Shown piece by piece: positions 1 to 11,456 of a stretch of DNA of 64,000 nt. Under the pieces are notes generated by a model. It saw only the letters and a list, made by a program, of their open reading frames with translations, did no database searches and was not told the DNA's origin. The stretch is taken from assembly GCF_029867415.1 (NCBI RefSeq), contig NC_081183.1, forward strand, positions 53,828,336 to 53,892,335. Direction: 5' to 3'. The position numbers and the translations under genes were made by a program. Source of the DNA: Vicia villosa (lineage: Eukaryota > Streptophyta > Magnoliopsida > Fabales > Fabaceae). Position 1 is the first letter of the stretch; the number at the start of each line of letters is the position of its first letter.

Positions 1-513
1 CTAATGATGTCCATTCCAATCGACCAAGAGTTCACCAAGAAAACTTTGAACATGATGGGATTCTTCTACAACCAAGCCACAAGAAGCTACGGAGCTGTTC
101 TAAGGGGAAACAATGCTGATCTCAACAGAGAAGATGAGGATGATATGAACATTGATGAAGGTGAAGAGAATGAAGGTGAAGATGAAGATGAAGATGTGGG
201 TGCTGGAAATGAAGCCTCAAATGTGGCAAATTTGCTTGAGGCTATGCGTCTTCAACAAATTGAAAATCAAAATTTGATGAATGAGCGTCTTACTACTTTG
301 AACACCCGTGTCACTGAGCAAGGTGAACAATTTACGACTTACTCCACCATTCAAGAGCAAAGGTACAACACGCTTTATGGCATGATTGACGCTAAAAGAA
401 ACCAGCTCTCCTCATTCACAAATGCCTTCATGCAACACTACCCATTTCCTCAAGTTCATGCCACTCAACCTCCACCTCCGGATCAAGAGAGAAATGAAGA
501 TGATGATGCCTAG
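1..513 (+). CDS. Extra (env-like position) ORF of a SIRE/Maximus-type Ty1/copia element, 5' partial
   Basis: The frame is open at the left edge, with Met codons at 4 and 7, and ends at a TAG at 511-513. About 170 residues are visible. A short N-terminal stretch (PIDQEFTKKTLNMMGFFYN) is followed by a very acidic run at about residues 40-68, then a helical, Gln/Glu-rich segment and a Pro-rich acidic tail. No catalytic motif is visible. It lies about 440 bp upstream of a polypurine tract and LTR, where SIRE-type copia elements carry an extra, envelope-like ORF after pol. I infer that it is such an ORF, or the C-terminus of a 'putative plant transposon protein' family member. The N-terminal part is outside the window. 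It has no similarity to integrase or RT that I can see. Confidence 0.5.
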   Translation, partial: LMMSIPIDQEFTKKTLNMMGFFYNQATRSYGAVLRGNNADLNREDEDDMNIDEGEENEGEDEDEDVGAGNEASNVANLLEAMRLQQIENQNLMNERLTTLNTRVTEQGEQFTTYSTIQEQRYNTLYGMIDAKRNQLSSFTNAFMQHYPFPQVHATQPPPPDQERNEDDDA

Positions 514-956
514 TGTCCTCTTTTCATGCATAAACCATTTGCATCTTTTATGAACAATTTAAGTGTTTTTGTGTTCCTTATTTTAATGTTATCTCTATAC
601 AGTCTTCTTCTGTACTATGTGTTTGTGTAAGAATATTACTTTGAGCTATGTGCTCATTGCATGTTTAGTTATTTATGTTATTGTTGCCTTCTTTATTCTG
701 ACATTAAGTATCGTTTTATGTGAATGATTGCTTTGTAATTATGATTGCAAAAGGGTTTGGTGATGATCAACCTTGAATGATATTATCCCACCATGTATGT
801 ATAATATTGCTTGTCTCTTTTTGATGTTGTCAAAGGGGGATAATGCATTGGATTAGCGAATTAGTACACTACGGCAAACATATGCACCAAGACAGGGGGA
901 GCAACCATTCTGTTTTACGTAGTGCCTCGACAAAAATTCACAAGTTTTGCCGTCAT
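514..956 (+). other. Noncoding 3' region of the copia element
   Basis: This T-rich sequence lies between the extra ORF and the polypurine tract. I see no gene. A purine-rich run near 833-842 and another at 894-902 could be secondary polypurine tracts. Confidence 0.5.
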
Positions 957-971
957 CAAAAGGGGGGAGTA
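957..971 (+). promoter_or_regulatory. Polypurine tract of the copia element
   Basis: The sequence caaaaggggggagta directly precedes an LTR that begins TGTGAGGGC. This is the expected place and composition for the plus-strand primer of an LTR retrotransposon. Confidence 0.75.
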
Positions 972-1094
972 TGTGAGGGCAAACGTGTGGTTTTCATGAT
1001 GTCAAAACATTGTGAACTTGACACAATTAAAGTGGAATTAAAGAAATCAAATGGATGCAACAAAGAAAAGCATTTTTGGCTACAAGACCTCAAT

Positions 1095-1431
1095 AGGTCG
1101 ACTCACAAGTACAATAGGTCGACCTACTGCTATCATTTGTGAAAGATTTCATGTCAAGGCAGAATGTGTCGATGCATTGCCTCCTCAGGTCGACGCATGA
1201 TATTTTGAGGGAACCTCGGGTATGCGCACGCCGACCCTTCAGGTCGACGCATCCTATCTTGGTGACTTAAGGATTCAGTGTACGAACAGAATGCGTCGAC
1301 ACATTGATGGCTCAGGTTGACGCATGTCATTTTGAGGAAACCTCGGGTATGCGCAGACGCAAGTGTCATGCTTGGTCCAAAAACATGTGTAGAACTTCAA
1401 CAGGTCGACCTACGCAGGGGAGCAGGTCGAC
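1095..1431 (+). repeat. Seven AGGTCGAC-type motifs in the LTR U3
   Basis: AGGTCGAC starts at 1095, 1116, 1187, 1241, 1402 and 1424, with one variant (AGGTTGAC) at 1314. Several are followed by GCAT or CTAC. They sit upstream of the TATA-like run and could be enhancer subrepeats. Confidence 0.7.
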
Positions 1432-1489
1432 CTATTGCTACTTTTACTGGTTTTTTGCTGTGTTTAATTGGCTAATGCAAGGGGTGTGG

Positions 1490-1497
1490 TATATATA
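1490..1497 (+). promoter_or_regulatory. Candidate TATA box of the copia LTR
   Basis: TATATATA lies downstream of the motif cluster and about 20-30 bp upstream of a pyrimidine/adenine-rich stretch that could hold the transcript start. It is placed by position and sequence only. Confidence 0.5.
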
Positions 1498-2441
1498 TCA
1501 AATTGATCATTCTCAAGCAAATTAACAAGAAACGTGAAAGATATACTCAAGCTTCTTCTCATCTTCAACCTTTCGCTTATTGATCGAAAATCACACATAA
1601 TCATCTTTTTCGATCGAAGTAAGGAACACGCGTTGATAAGGTTCGACGGTAGACATTGGTCTTGTTCGAGTGAAGATTGTTGAGGGTGTTTCTTGTATAA
1701 AACCTTAGGGTTTTTCCTTCTACATCAAAGGTTTGATTCGAAGGTTTTTGACGATCGCTTCACTTTGGTAATCAATTCAGCCGAGCATAAGGAATTGAGG
1801 GATTGAAGATCCGCTCATCAAATTTGCTACAACCGGAGGATTGAAAAGGAAGGATCGGGGTCTTGATCGGTGAAGATCATTGACATTGACTTGATTCAAC
1901 TTGAATCAAGGGGAGGAAAGAATTGTATTCAATTTTACTGCATGTGTGTAGTTGGTGATTGGTAAATTCTATCCTTGTTAAACGTTAAACATTTTTAGGG
2001 CAGACGTACTCCTGCGAGGACGATAGAGGAACCGCCTTAACAAATCTTGTGTTCTTTATCATTCTTACTTTTATCTTTTTAATATTCGTTTTGTTAAGTT
2101 TTCATTGTTGAGCAAAAATTGAGGTTTGGTGAATATCAATCACCAAGTGTTCGATAAAATTACTCAATCAAATTTTTGGTCAAATTTTGGTATAAACGTT
2201 CATTGTGAGTAATATTCTATTAAGTGTGTATTTGACTTAATTGATAAATTCGTTAAAACGTAATTCATAATTCGCCATTTTTCATCCTTTCGGTTTAGTG
2301 CACATATTCGGTCCCCGATAACTCGATGGTTCGGAGACGATTAAGTGATTCAGGGAAGTCACGTTTCAAAAGCTAAAATTTTCTTAAGTCGGAAAAAGGT
2401 GGTCTATTCACCCCCCTCTAGACCATCCCTATCGTCTAACA

Positions 2442-2995
2442 CTAGTAAGTGTAGGTTTAGTTTCACATTTAAAGCATCCAAAATTGATTATGGATATGTA
2501 TAGTTATTTGACATATTTGTTTGTTCTCGAGTAGAGTTTATTATGTTTTCTAAAATCAATTCTATTTGAAGATATAATTTGTAGTTTTTGAGTATATCGT
2601 AATTTTTATACTGAAATTTAATGTTCAACACACTTGTGTAGAAATTTAGCCAAACATAAATTATTTTATTTTCAACTCACTTTTAACAAAATCAATTTTA
2701 CATAATCAATTCACTCAAAATCAATTTTCTTTATTGCAGAACCAAACATATGTTAAGTAGTATGTGTTCAAAGTAAACTTTCATTCATTATTTTTTAATC
2801 TACTACTTGTCTCATCAACTAAGTTTAGAGCCTTCTATAAGCAGGAGAGTAAGTGGATCAGAAAAATGAATAAGATTGATAATTTAAATCAAATCAAATA
2901 AAAAATCGATTTTTTTAGTTTCAGAAACCAAATCAAATAGATAAAAGCTAAGGTGATTTTGTTTTTAAAAATTGTCCAATTGAGGACTACACTTA
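2442..2995. other. AT-rich intergenic sequence
   Basis: No gene is visible. A stretch at about 2482-2545 is repeated in diverged form at about 7118-7210, so this may be old shared repeat sequence. Confidence 0.5.
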
Positions 2996-3445
2996 GGGCC
3001 CGTTTGTTTTGGCTTTTTTAAAAATGATTTTTATAGTGTTACCAAATTTTGTGAAAAAAAATTTTACAAAGAAATTTTTTATAAAAGCTTCAAATAAAAA
3101 TTTTGTCTGAATAGTTATTCTTAAAATGTGATTTTAGGTATTTCATTTATTTATGAAAAAAAATTTGGATATCAAAATTTCAAAAAATCACTTAATTTTG
3201 AATTATTTCAAATAGATTTTCATAAAAATCATTTTTGAAATACAACTTTTTGAAAAAATTATGATTTTGACTAAGTTTTGGTCTTCAATTATGTACGTTT
3301 ATGTTATAGGATGTCAAATTAAGTGTTTCATTTTAGAAAAAAAAATATAAAAAACTTGTAATATTTTAAAAAACGGTTTTAGAAAATCTATTTTTAAAAA
3401 TACTAAGAAAAAATCCATTTTTTTAAAGCTGAAACAAACTGACCC
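2996..3445. mobile_element. Tourist-like (PIF/Harbinger) MITE
   Basis: The left end reads GGGCCCGTTTGTTTTGGCTT. The reverse complement of the right end reads GGGTCAGTTTGTTTCAGCTT, so the two form imperfect terminal inverted repeats. Both sides are flanked by TTA (2993-2995 and 3446-3448), the 3-bp target duplication of PIF/Harbinger elements. The 450-bp interior is AT-rich with no ORF, as expected for a MITE. Confidence 0.75.
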
Positions 3446-3633
3446 TTACTCTCACATAATTTTTTATTCAGTCCATTTTTAAATTAAACAGAATCGAACC
3501 AAATCAATCAATTCAATTCGTTTTTATTTTTGAAAAATATTAAAAATCAAATCAAACTAAACTGATGAAAATATATAATTTTTTAATAAAAAATTAGTTT
3601 AACCAAATGATTACACCTCTATCTAAAAATCAC

Positions 3634-3671
3634 ATAATTCAAATAAAGCAATTATTTTATACTACTCAGCA
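3634..3671. repeat. 38-bp tandem duplication, second copy split by a hAT MITE
   Basis: The unit at 3634-3671 recurs immediately as 3672-3682 plus 4262-4288 (11 + 27 = 38 bp). A hAT MITE and its target duplication lie inside the second copy. The tandem duplication therefore pre-dates the insertion. Confidence 0.85.
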
Positions 3672-3682
3672 ATAATTCAAAT

Positions 3683-3852
3683 TAGGGATGGCAAACAGAC
3701 CCAAACCCGCGGGGCCCACCCGCACCCGAACCCGAGTCAACGGGTGAAAACTCGAGTTGATTGGGTTTGGGTTCGGGTTCGGGTGCCACCCGATATTTCG
3801 GGTGCGGGTTTGGGTAGTGTGAAACCCGCGCCCGAAACCCGAAATCACACCC

Positions 3853-3920
<68 letters not shown>

Positions 3921-3948
3921 ATATAATATATATATATATATATTATAT

Positions 3949-4035
<87 letters not shown>

Positions 4036-4253
4036 ATGGAAAGTTGTAAGAAAATTGTAGGAAAAATATATTTTATATATTTTGTTGCGGGTTTGGGTTT
4101 GGGTGAAAAAATCCGAACCCAACGGGTGTGGGCGTGAGTGTTATTTTGTCACCCGAATAGCTTATGGGTTTGAGTTCGGGTTCGGGTGGTAATTTCGGGT
4201 GCGGGTTTGGGTAGTATAAAACCCGCACCCGCGGGCACCCGTTGCCATCCCTA
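3683..4253. mobile_element. hAT-type MITE with perfect 8-bp target duplication
   Basis: The termini are TAGGGATGGCAA and TTGCCATCCCTA. The flanking octamer attcaaat is identical at 3675-3682 and 4254-4261, the duplication size of hAT transposases. Subterminal regions are packed with acccgcaccc/gggtttgggt motifs in opposite orientations, likely transposase-binding subrepeats. The interior is a long (AT)n tract and has no coding capacity. Confidence 0.88.
3855..4033. repeat. (AT)n microsatellite inside the hAT MITE
   Basis: About 180 bp of almost pure AT dinucleotides, broken by tatattatataatata variants near 3915-3950. It fills the centre of the MITE. Confidence 0.95.
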
Positions 4254-4401
4254 ATTCAAATAAAGCAATTATTTTATACTACTCAGCAGTAGCTTTCCAA
4301 GTAAGATTACCCCACACAAAAAGCAGAAAGCAATCTTACAATTATCTGCTCAATAGTAATTTCGTTGTATATGCTTTTTATTTTGATTTTGAAAAAGTTG
4401 A

Positions 4402-5337
4402 GATTTTTTTACCATCCTGCCACACTATTGAAATGAAAATACCAATACGTCATGAAATGAAAAAAAAACACCAAAATGCCACACATTTCTTTTATGTCCG
4501 GCTAGGGGTTGGGAGGACTGATGAAGAAGTTTTTTACCCTGTTGGGGTCCGGCCAGGGGTTGGGAGGACGCTAACTGGGCCTTTTTTTTCCTTTTTTTTT
4601 TGTTTTAATTGATTTAAATGATTTATTTATTATAATAATTGTTTTTTTATTATATTAATGATTAAAATATAATTAAAAAATTAAAAAAACAATATAATCA
4701 ATAAAAAAATAATTATTTGCCAATATTTATTTTATTCAAGACATAAACGGGTACAAGGAAAAAAAACCTTTTTTTTTTTTGCTTTCGTTGGACCATATGA
4801 CCCCCTGTGAGACACATGGTGGGTTTCTTTGGTCTCGTACTCTTGCGTAACGGTTGATCATCATTTGGTGGAAGTCATCATCTCGTACTCTTCTCCAAAA
4901 TTGTGGTAAATTAAGTATTTCCTCATCGGTGATTTCAACGAGTAGTTGATTTGACGCCACAAAGGTTTGTGACATTTGTGCTTGAAACGGATCGAATATA
5001 ATAAGTTTGACGCCACAAAGATTTGACGCCGCAAAGGTTTGGCCCAATTAAAATAAGTTTTTTTTATTATATTTTAATCATTAATATAATAAAAAACAAT
5101 TATTATAATAAATAAATCATTTAAATCAATTAAAACAAAAAAAAAAGAAAAAAAAAAGGCCCAGTTAGCGTCCTCCCAACCCCTGGCCGGACCCCAACAG
5201 GATAAAAAACTTCTTCATCAGTCCTCCCAACCCCTGGCCGGACATGAAAGAAATGTGTGGCATTTTGGTGTTTTTTTTTCATTTCATGGCATATTGGTAT
5301 TTTCATTTCAATAGTGTGGCAGGATGGTAAAAAAATC
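4402..5337. mobile_element. Mutator-like element with long terminal inverted repeats
   Basis: Both ends begin GATTTTTTTACC, and the inverted repeats extend inward about 270 bp (4402 to about 4675, and about 5062 to 5337). Each carries a duplicated ggggttgggagga module. The flanking nonamer aaaagttga is identical at 4393-4401 and 5338-5346, the diagnostic 9-bp Mutator-type target duplication. No MURA transposase is present, so the element is non-autonomous. The unique interior of about 390 bp contains an open frame on the minus strand. Confidence 0.88.
4736..5047 (-). other. Open frame inside the Mutator-like element, possible captured sequence
   Basis: The 103-codon minus-strand frame contains a non-repetitive middle (EEILNLPQFWRRVRDDDFHQ) between repetitive ends, where a 'tttgacgccacaaaggtttg' unit occurs about three times. 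I do not recognise a family. It could be a captured host or element fragment, as in Pack-MULEs, or a chance frame. No promoter or start context supports expression. Confidence 0.3.
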
Positions 5338-5346
5338 AAAAGTTGA

Positions 5347-5682
5347 TACTCGAAACAAAATGGCACAAAATCATATGCAAACGTAGTACTGTACTCTTTT
5401 TGACCCTAGTGGGAAATTACGTTTGCTCGTGTTGTCATGATTGTCACTAGAGTAATACACCTACTACGTTACAGTATCACTTTACTTTAAAGATAATATG
5501 GGGAAAATAAAAAAGTAGAGTGGAATGTCAATCTATTTGTAATTTTGGTAGAAAAGCAGTATTGGATTCCTTTTGTTGGGATGCTGGCCGGCTTACTAAA
5601 CAATGCCCAACTATTTGGGTAGAAAAGTAGAGCATTGAATTCCTTTCGTTAGGATATTCGCATCATAGACAATCCAAATGAG
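5347..5682. repeat. Short intergenic stretch with a diverged ~45-bp direct repeat
   Basis: The sequence at about 5546-5587 (ggtagaaaagcagtattgga...) recurs in diverged form at about 5616-5660. The copies are separated by about 30 bp. No gene is visible. Confidence 0.5.
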
Positions 5683-6955
<1,273 letters not shown>

Positions 6956-6963
6956 CAAACGAG

Positions 6964-9084
6964 TATTTGGGTTTGATCTACTGGCTTACAAATAGTACTC
7001 CTACATATTTTTAAAAATAAACTAATTTGTTGAGATTGAATGATCTACATTCTTTTCATTCAATTAATTAATGTTTTCTTATTAATTAAAATTAAAAGTA
7101 ATTAATATCAAAATTGATTATAGATATGTAGGATTGATTTGACATATTTATTAATTTTTTTTATTAAGTTTTGACATATTTATTTGCTCTCGAGTACAGT
7201 TGATTATACTCTCTACATATTTATTAAACTTCATTAAATATACATATACAAATATTTAATGACATTCAAAAAGTCATAAATACATATGCCATTTATCTTG
7301 AACAACTAATAAAAAATTTATGAAAAATTTATAAAATAAAGTTTAGTTATTTTGAACAACTAATGAAATTATACAACTAATAAAAAAACTTATAAAAGTA
7401 ATACATCACATTATGAAAACAATATATGAAAAATTTATAAAATAAAATTTAGTTATTTCAAAGAACTAATGAAAATAAGTTCAAAATGCGTTAGAAACAA
7501 TATCATCATCATATATATATTGTTTTTATAAGTTTTTCTACTTACAGTATTTTAAACTACTCTACTAAACAAAAAATATCAATTTGACATTTAATTTTTA
7601 TAGAGTATTTCAACATGTTAATTTTTAAACTAAATATTAGAAAACCTACTTAAAGTATTTTTTAATGACGGAAAGTCTACCATACCAAATAAAAGAATAA
7701 AGGCAAAATGAAAAAAAGAAAAAAAATTAATTTATCATGATTATATTTTAAACTAATTATTTGTAATTCCTTTTATCTTTAACATGTTTAAAATATCGTA
7801 CATGTCTTTAATATTTATACAAATAAAAGCATATACTTTTATCTTATTTCTCAATTTAAAATTTATAAATAAATTAATAATAATTGATTTTTTGTTTTTT
7901 TTTGTTTGTTTCAAAAATAATAACTAAAGTTTTTGTGTCCAAAAAGTGTTATAGTCGTAAGTATATATATTATTTATTTTTTATTAGAATAGGATAAGAA
8001 GTTGAAACCAAAAGGATAATAATAATTTTAAAATAAAAATAATTCTGAAATGATGTGAAATATAAGGGTGTGACATTTAATTTTAATGTGTGGTATTTAT
8101 TTCAGTTGTTCGATATTTTATTATTGATAAAAAATTGATTGATATTATTTAAAACAAATTATAACAATAATAATGAAAAATAAAATAATGTTCCATAGTC
8201 TTCTTCTAAGTGAGTCGGTGAAGCGACAGAATCTCATCTAAATAAATTCAAAAGTAGAATTATTATAAGAAATTAAAATGATAAAATAAAATAATAGTAA
8301 TTCAAAAATCATTAGTAGAAATCTAAAAAATTAAATAAAATAATAATTTCAAATAAAGTAGTTAAATATAAATTTAAATTATACACAATATAAATAAATT
8401 AGAAATCAATACAAATATATTAATATTTTAAAAATTTAAATTTATCAATATCAACTACTATACAAATAAATATCTATAAAAATTATTTAAACTTAATTTA
8501 ATTTAATTGATGTAAATATTAGAGTTAAAAACATCTAAATACTTACATGAAGTGCCATTAACAAATGAATAATCTTTTACCTTGCTACGAAATAAAATTA
8601 ATAATCAATACACATATATAGAAGATAAAAACTTTCATGAAGAAGAGTAACACAAAAGTAAATTGTGAAACTAAAATGATTTAAAGTAAAACATATTAAT
8701 GATAAATGAATTATTAATATTGATTTATAGTTAAAAAGTATAAAAACATATGCCTCTTCTACATTCTAAATTTTAAAAAATATAATAAACATTATAATTT
8801 TATAATTTGAAAACTTAATAAAAAATGTATTTGGATATTCTTATCTATTATAATCTATATCTCTTATTTTAAAAGTCCTCTTACTTACTACATTTCATAT
8901 ATCAGTCATTGGGGTTCAGTAAAACGTAAGGCCCAACACTAAAATAATGCAAAATACAAAAATGATACTAAAGATAGTCCCAAGTCATTTGGCATGACTC
9001 CTCTTGAAAATCTAGCAAATACTATTATATTATTCATCCTACCATTATCCGTGTGTCACACTCCTTTTTTACATTTAGCTCCTC
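6964..9084. other. AT-rich intergenic DNA 5' of the receptor gene
   Basis: No ORF of coding character and no element boundaries were found. About 7118-7210 resembles about 2482-2545, with an internal duplication around the gacatattta motif. Confidence 0.5.
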
Positions 9085-9090
9085 TATAAA
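9085..9090 (+). promoter_or_regulatory. Possible TATA box upstream of the receptor gene
   Basis: TATAAA sits in ctcctcTATAAAactc, about 545 bp upstream of the chosen start codon. If used, it implies a long 5' UTR or a leader intron. Other AT-rich candidates exist, so this is tentative. Confidence 0.3.
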
Positions 9091-9632
9091 ACTCTAAATT
9101 TTTAGTATTGAGATTCAAAGAGAGACTTTTTCTCGGCTTGAGTTGAGTGACTTTGAAGAAATGGTAACTTTGTGACTTTGTCTCTATATCCCTCTAAATC
9201 AATAACTCTCTCTCAACAAATAATTCATTTTTTGATTTGCATTTGACACCAGAGCCGTATCTTGCAATATTCTATGCTAAAAAAGTTGACACAGAGATTT
9301 AACAATCCAAGGATAGGGAGAATATATACAAATTTGATCCATGCCCCACTTGGCACAGAATAAAAGTGCTTCTCCAAAATGAAAAAAAAAAGATTATTTG
9401 GCTTTATTTCTTAATGGCAAACACCATTCAAATAAATAAACTCACTAGGGTCCCCTCTTGCTCTCAAACGTAACCCGGGTGATAATATTCTTAACTAAAG
9501 AGAAGAATCATTAATAGTATCTTGTTTCACATGCATAGTAACCATTCATCTTCTATATTCACAAAACAGAATATATTTTATATTATAGTGACAAACACCA
9601 TTGCTTCATTTCCTTGCTCTCTCCAAATTTCA

Positions 9633-11456
9633 ATGGAGATATTCAAATTCTTTTACTTCATTAATCTTCTCATTCTTCTCTCTATTTTCATCTTACCATC
9701 ATCATCATTATCACCATTGCCAATTGATTCTTATTCAAAAGCACTCTTGAGTATAAAATCCGAGCTCATAGATGACAACAACAGCTTGGATGATTGGGTG
9801 GTGCCGTCCGAAAAGAACTTAACTCAAAATGGAAGTTCCTATGCATGTTCTTGGTCTGGTATCAAATGTAACAATCACTCCCTTATAACTTCCATAGACC
9901 TTTCCATGAAAAAACTAGGAGGTACTCTATCAGGTAATGGATTCAGTGTCTTCACAAATGTTACTAATTTCAACCTAAGCTATAATTTCTTCTCTGGAAA
10001 TCTTCCATCACAGATTTTCAACCTCACAAGCTTGGAAACCTTGGACATAAGCAAAAACAATTTTTCAGGTCAATTCCCAAAAGGAGTTTCAAAGCTAAAA
10101 AATTTGATTCTACTTGATGCACTTAGCAACGCCTTTTCAGGTCAATTACCCGCAGAATTTTCACAACTGGAATATCTTAGGATTCTTAACCTTGCTGGAA
10201 GTTACTTTATCGGAACAATTCCATCTGAATATGGCTCTTTCAAAAGCCTTGAGTTTCTTCATCTAGCTGGAAATTCTCTATCCGGAAATATACCTTCTAA
10301 GCTTGGTAATCTTCAAACACTGATTCACATGGAAATTGGCTACAATTTTTATCAGGGTTTCATTCCGGCGCAAATCGGTAATTTGAGCAAGCTCAAGTAT
10401 CTTGACATAGCAGGTGCTAATCTATCTGGTTTTATTCCAAAGGAACTTTCCAACCTAACTAGTTTGCAATCACTTTTTCTGTTCAAAAACCAACTCACAG
10501 GATCAATACCAAGTGAGCTCGGCAAAATTAAACCGCTCAAAGATTTAGATCTCTCTGATAACTTCCTTTCGGGGTCCATTCCTGAAAGTTTTTCCGAGTT
10601 GAAGAACCTCAGACTTCTTAGTCTCATGTACAATGACATGAATGGAACTGTTCCAGAAGGGATTGCAGAATTAGCATTCTTGGAAACTCTTGTTATTTGG
10701 AAGAATAATTTCTCTGGATCACTCCCAAAGAGTTTAGGAAAAAACTCCAAACTCAAGTGGGTGGATGTCTCCACAAATAATTTCAATGGCAACATACCAC
10801 AAGACATTTGTCTCGGTGGAGTACTGGTTAAGTTAATTCTGTTTTCAAACAAATTCACCGGAAGTCTTTTCTCGATCTCGAATTGTTCTTCCCTTGTTCG
10901 ACTTCGCGTAGAAGATAATTCATTTTCGGGTCAGATCCCTTTAAAATTCAACCATCATCTGGATGTCACATATGTTGATTTGTCATTGAACCATTTCGTT
11001 GGAGGGATTCCCTCAGATATTTCTCAAGCTACTCAATTGGAGTTGGAGTATTTCAATGTCTCTTATAATAATTTGACAGGTCAAATACCTGAAGAGCTTG
11101 CCAATTTCCCTAGTCTCAAAACTATAGATTTGTCTAACAATAAGTTCAATGGCATCATACCTGCAAAGTTTGGCAGTTCATCAAGTTTACAACTTCTCAA
11201 CGTGTCTTTCAACAATATCTCAGGTTCGATACCAAAAGGAAAGCCATTCAAACTAATGGATAGCAGTGCTTTTGTTGGAAATCACGAGCTATGTGGTGCA
11301 CCGTTAAGATCGTGTTATGAGTCTCTGGGAATATTAGGCAGCTTACGGACTTGGAAGCTTACACAAATTGTGTTACTTTTTGTAGGATTGTTAATAATTC
11401 TTCTCGTGTTGGCTTTCGGAATACTTCACTTCAGAAAGGGATTCAAGAGTTTATGA
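9633..11456 (+). CDS. Kinase-less LRR receptor-like protein, PXY/TDR (MOL1-like) clade, truncated
   Basis: The start at 9633 is preferred over the in-frame ATG at 9522 because it gives MEIFKFFYFINLLILLSIF, a clear signal peptide (about residues 1-28), and a 607-residue product. Next come an LRR N-cap with a CSWSGIKC motif and about 18-20 plant-type LRRs (xxLxxLxLxxNxLSGxIP). A C-terminal cap (NHELCGAPLRSC), one transmembrane helix at about 579-600 and only seven cytosolic residues (RKGFKSL) follow. Layout and repeat wording match LRR-XI receptor kinases of the PXY/TDR group, closest from memory to MOL1-like legume proteins, which bind CLE-type peptides and continue into a kinase. Here TGA (11454-11456) falls where those proteins have the juxtamembrane Trp. 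The next codons still read KMVSS before diverging, and no kinase follows. Several LRRs before the last three also seem missing around residues 465-475, where ttggag is duplicated (QLELEYF). It may be a secreted or membrane decoy receptor, or a pseudogene. Confidence 0.8.
   Translation: MEIFKFFYFINLLILLSIFILPSSSLSPLPIDSYSKALLSIKSELIDDNNSLDDWVVPSEKNLTQNGSSYACSWSGIKCNNHSLITSIDLSMKKLGGTLSGNGFSVFTNVTNFNLSYNFFSGNLPSQIFNLTSLETLDISKNNFSGQFPKGVSKLKNLILLDALSNAFSGQLPAEFSQLEYLRILNLAGSYFIGTIPSEYGSFKSLEFLHLAGNSLSGNIPSKLGNLQTLIHMEIGYNFYQGFIPAQIGNLSKLKYLDIAGANLSGFIPKELSNLTSLQSLFLFKNQLTGSIPSELGKIKPLKDLDLSDNFLSGSIPESFSELKNLRLLSLMYNDMNGTVPEGIAELAFLETLVIWKNNFSGSLPKSLGKNSKLKWVDVSTNNFNGNIPQDICLGGVLVKLILFSNKFTGSLFSISNCSSLVRLRVEDNSFSGQIPLKFNHHLDVTYVDLSLNHFVGGIPSDISQATQLELEYFNVSYNNLTGQIPEELANFPSLKTIDLSNNKFNGIIPAKFGSSSSLQLLNVSFNNISGSIPKGKPFKLMDSSAFVGNHELCGAPLRSCYESLGILGSLRTWKLTQIVLLFVGLLIILLVLAFGILHFRKGFKSL

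Larger units (their letters stand above)
972..2441 (+). mobile_element. 3' LTR of a SIRE/Maximus-like Ty1/copia element
   Basis: The LTR starts TGTGAGGGC directly after the polypurine tract and ends ...GTCTAACA at 2441, giving about 1470 bp with TG...CA ends. The left part (U3) holds seven AGGTCGAC-type motifs. A TATA-like run lies at 1490-1497, and the C-rich end (cacccccctctagacc) is typical of SIRE/Maximus LTRs as I remember them. The 5' LTR and most of the coding region lie outside the window, so the target duplication cannot be checked. Confidence 0.75.

Noticed and set aside
843..1142. 99-codon frame crossing the polypurine tract and LTR start
   Set aside because: It spans noncoding retroelement landmarks and shows no coding character.
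10352..10858. 168-codon minus-strand frame inside the LRR gene
   Set aside because: It is antisense to regular LRR codons and mirrors their period; a shadow frame.
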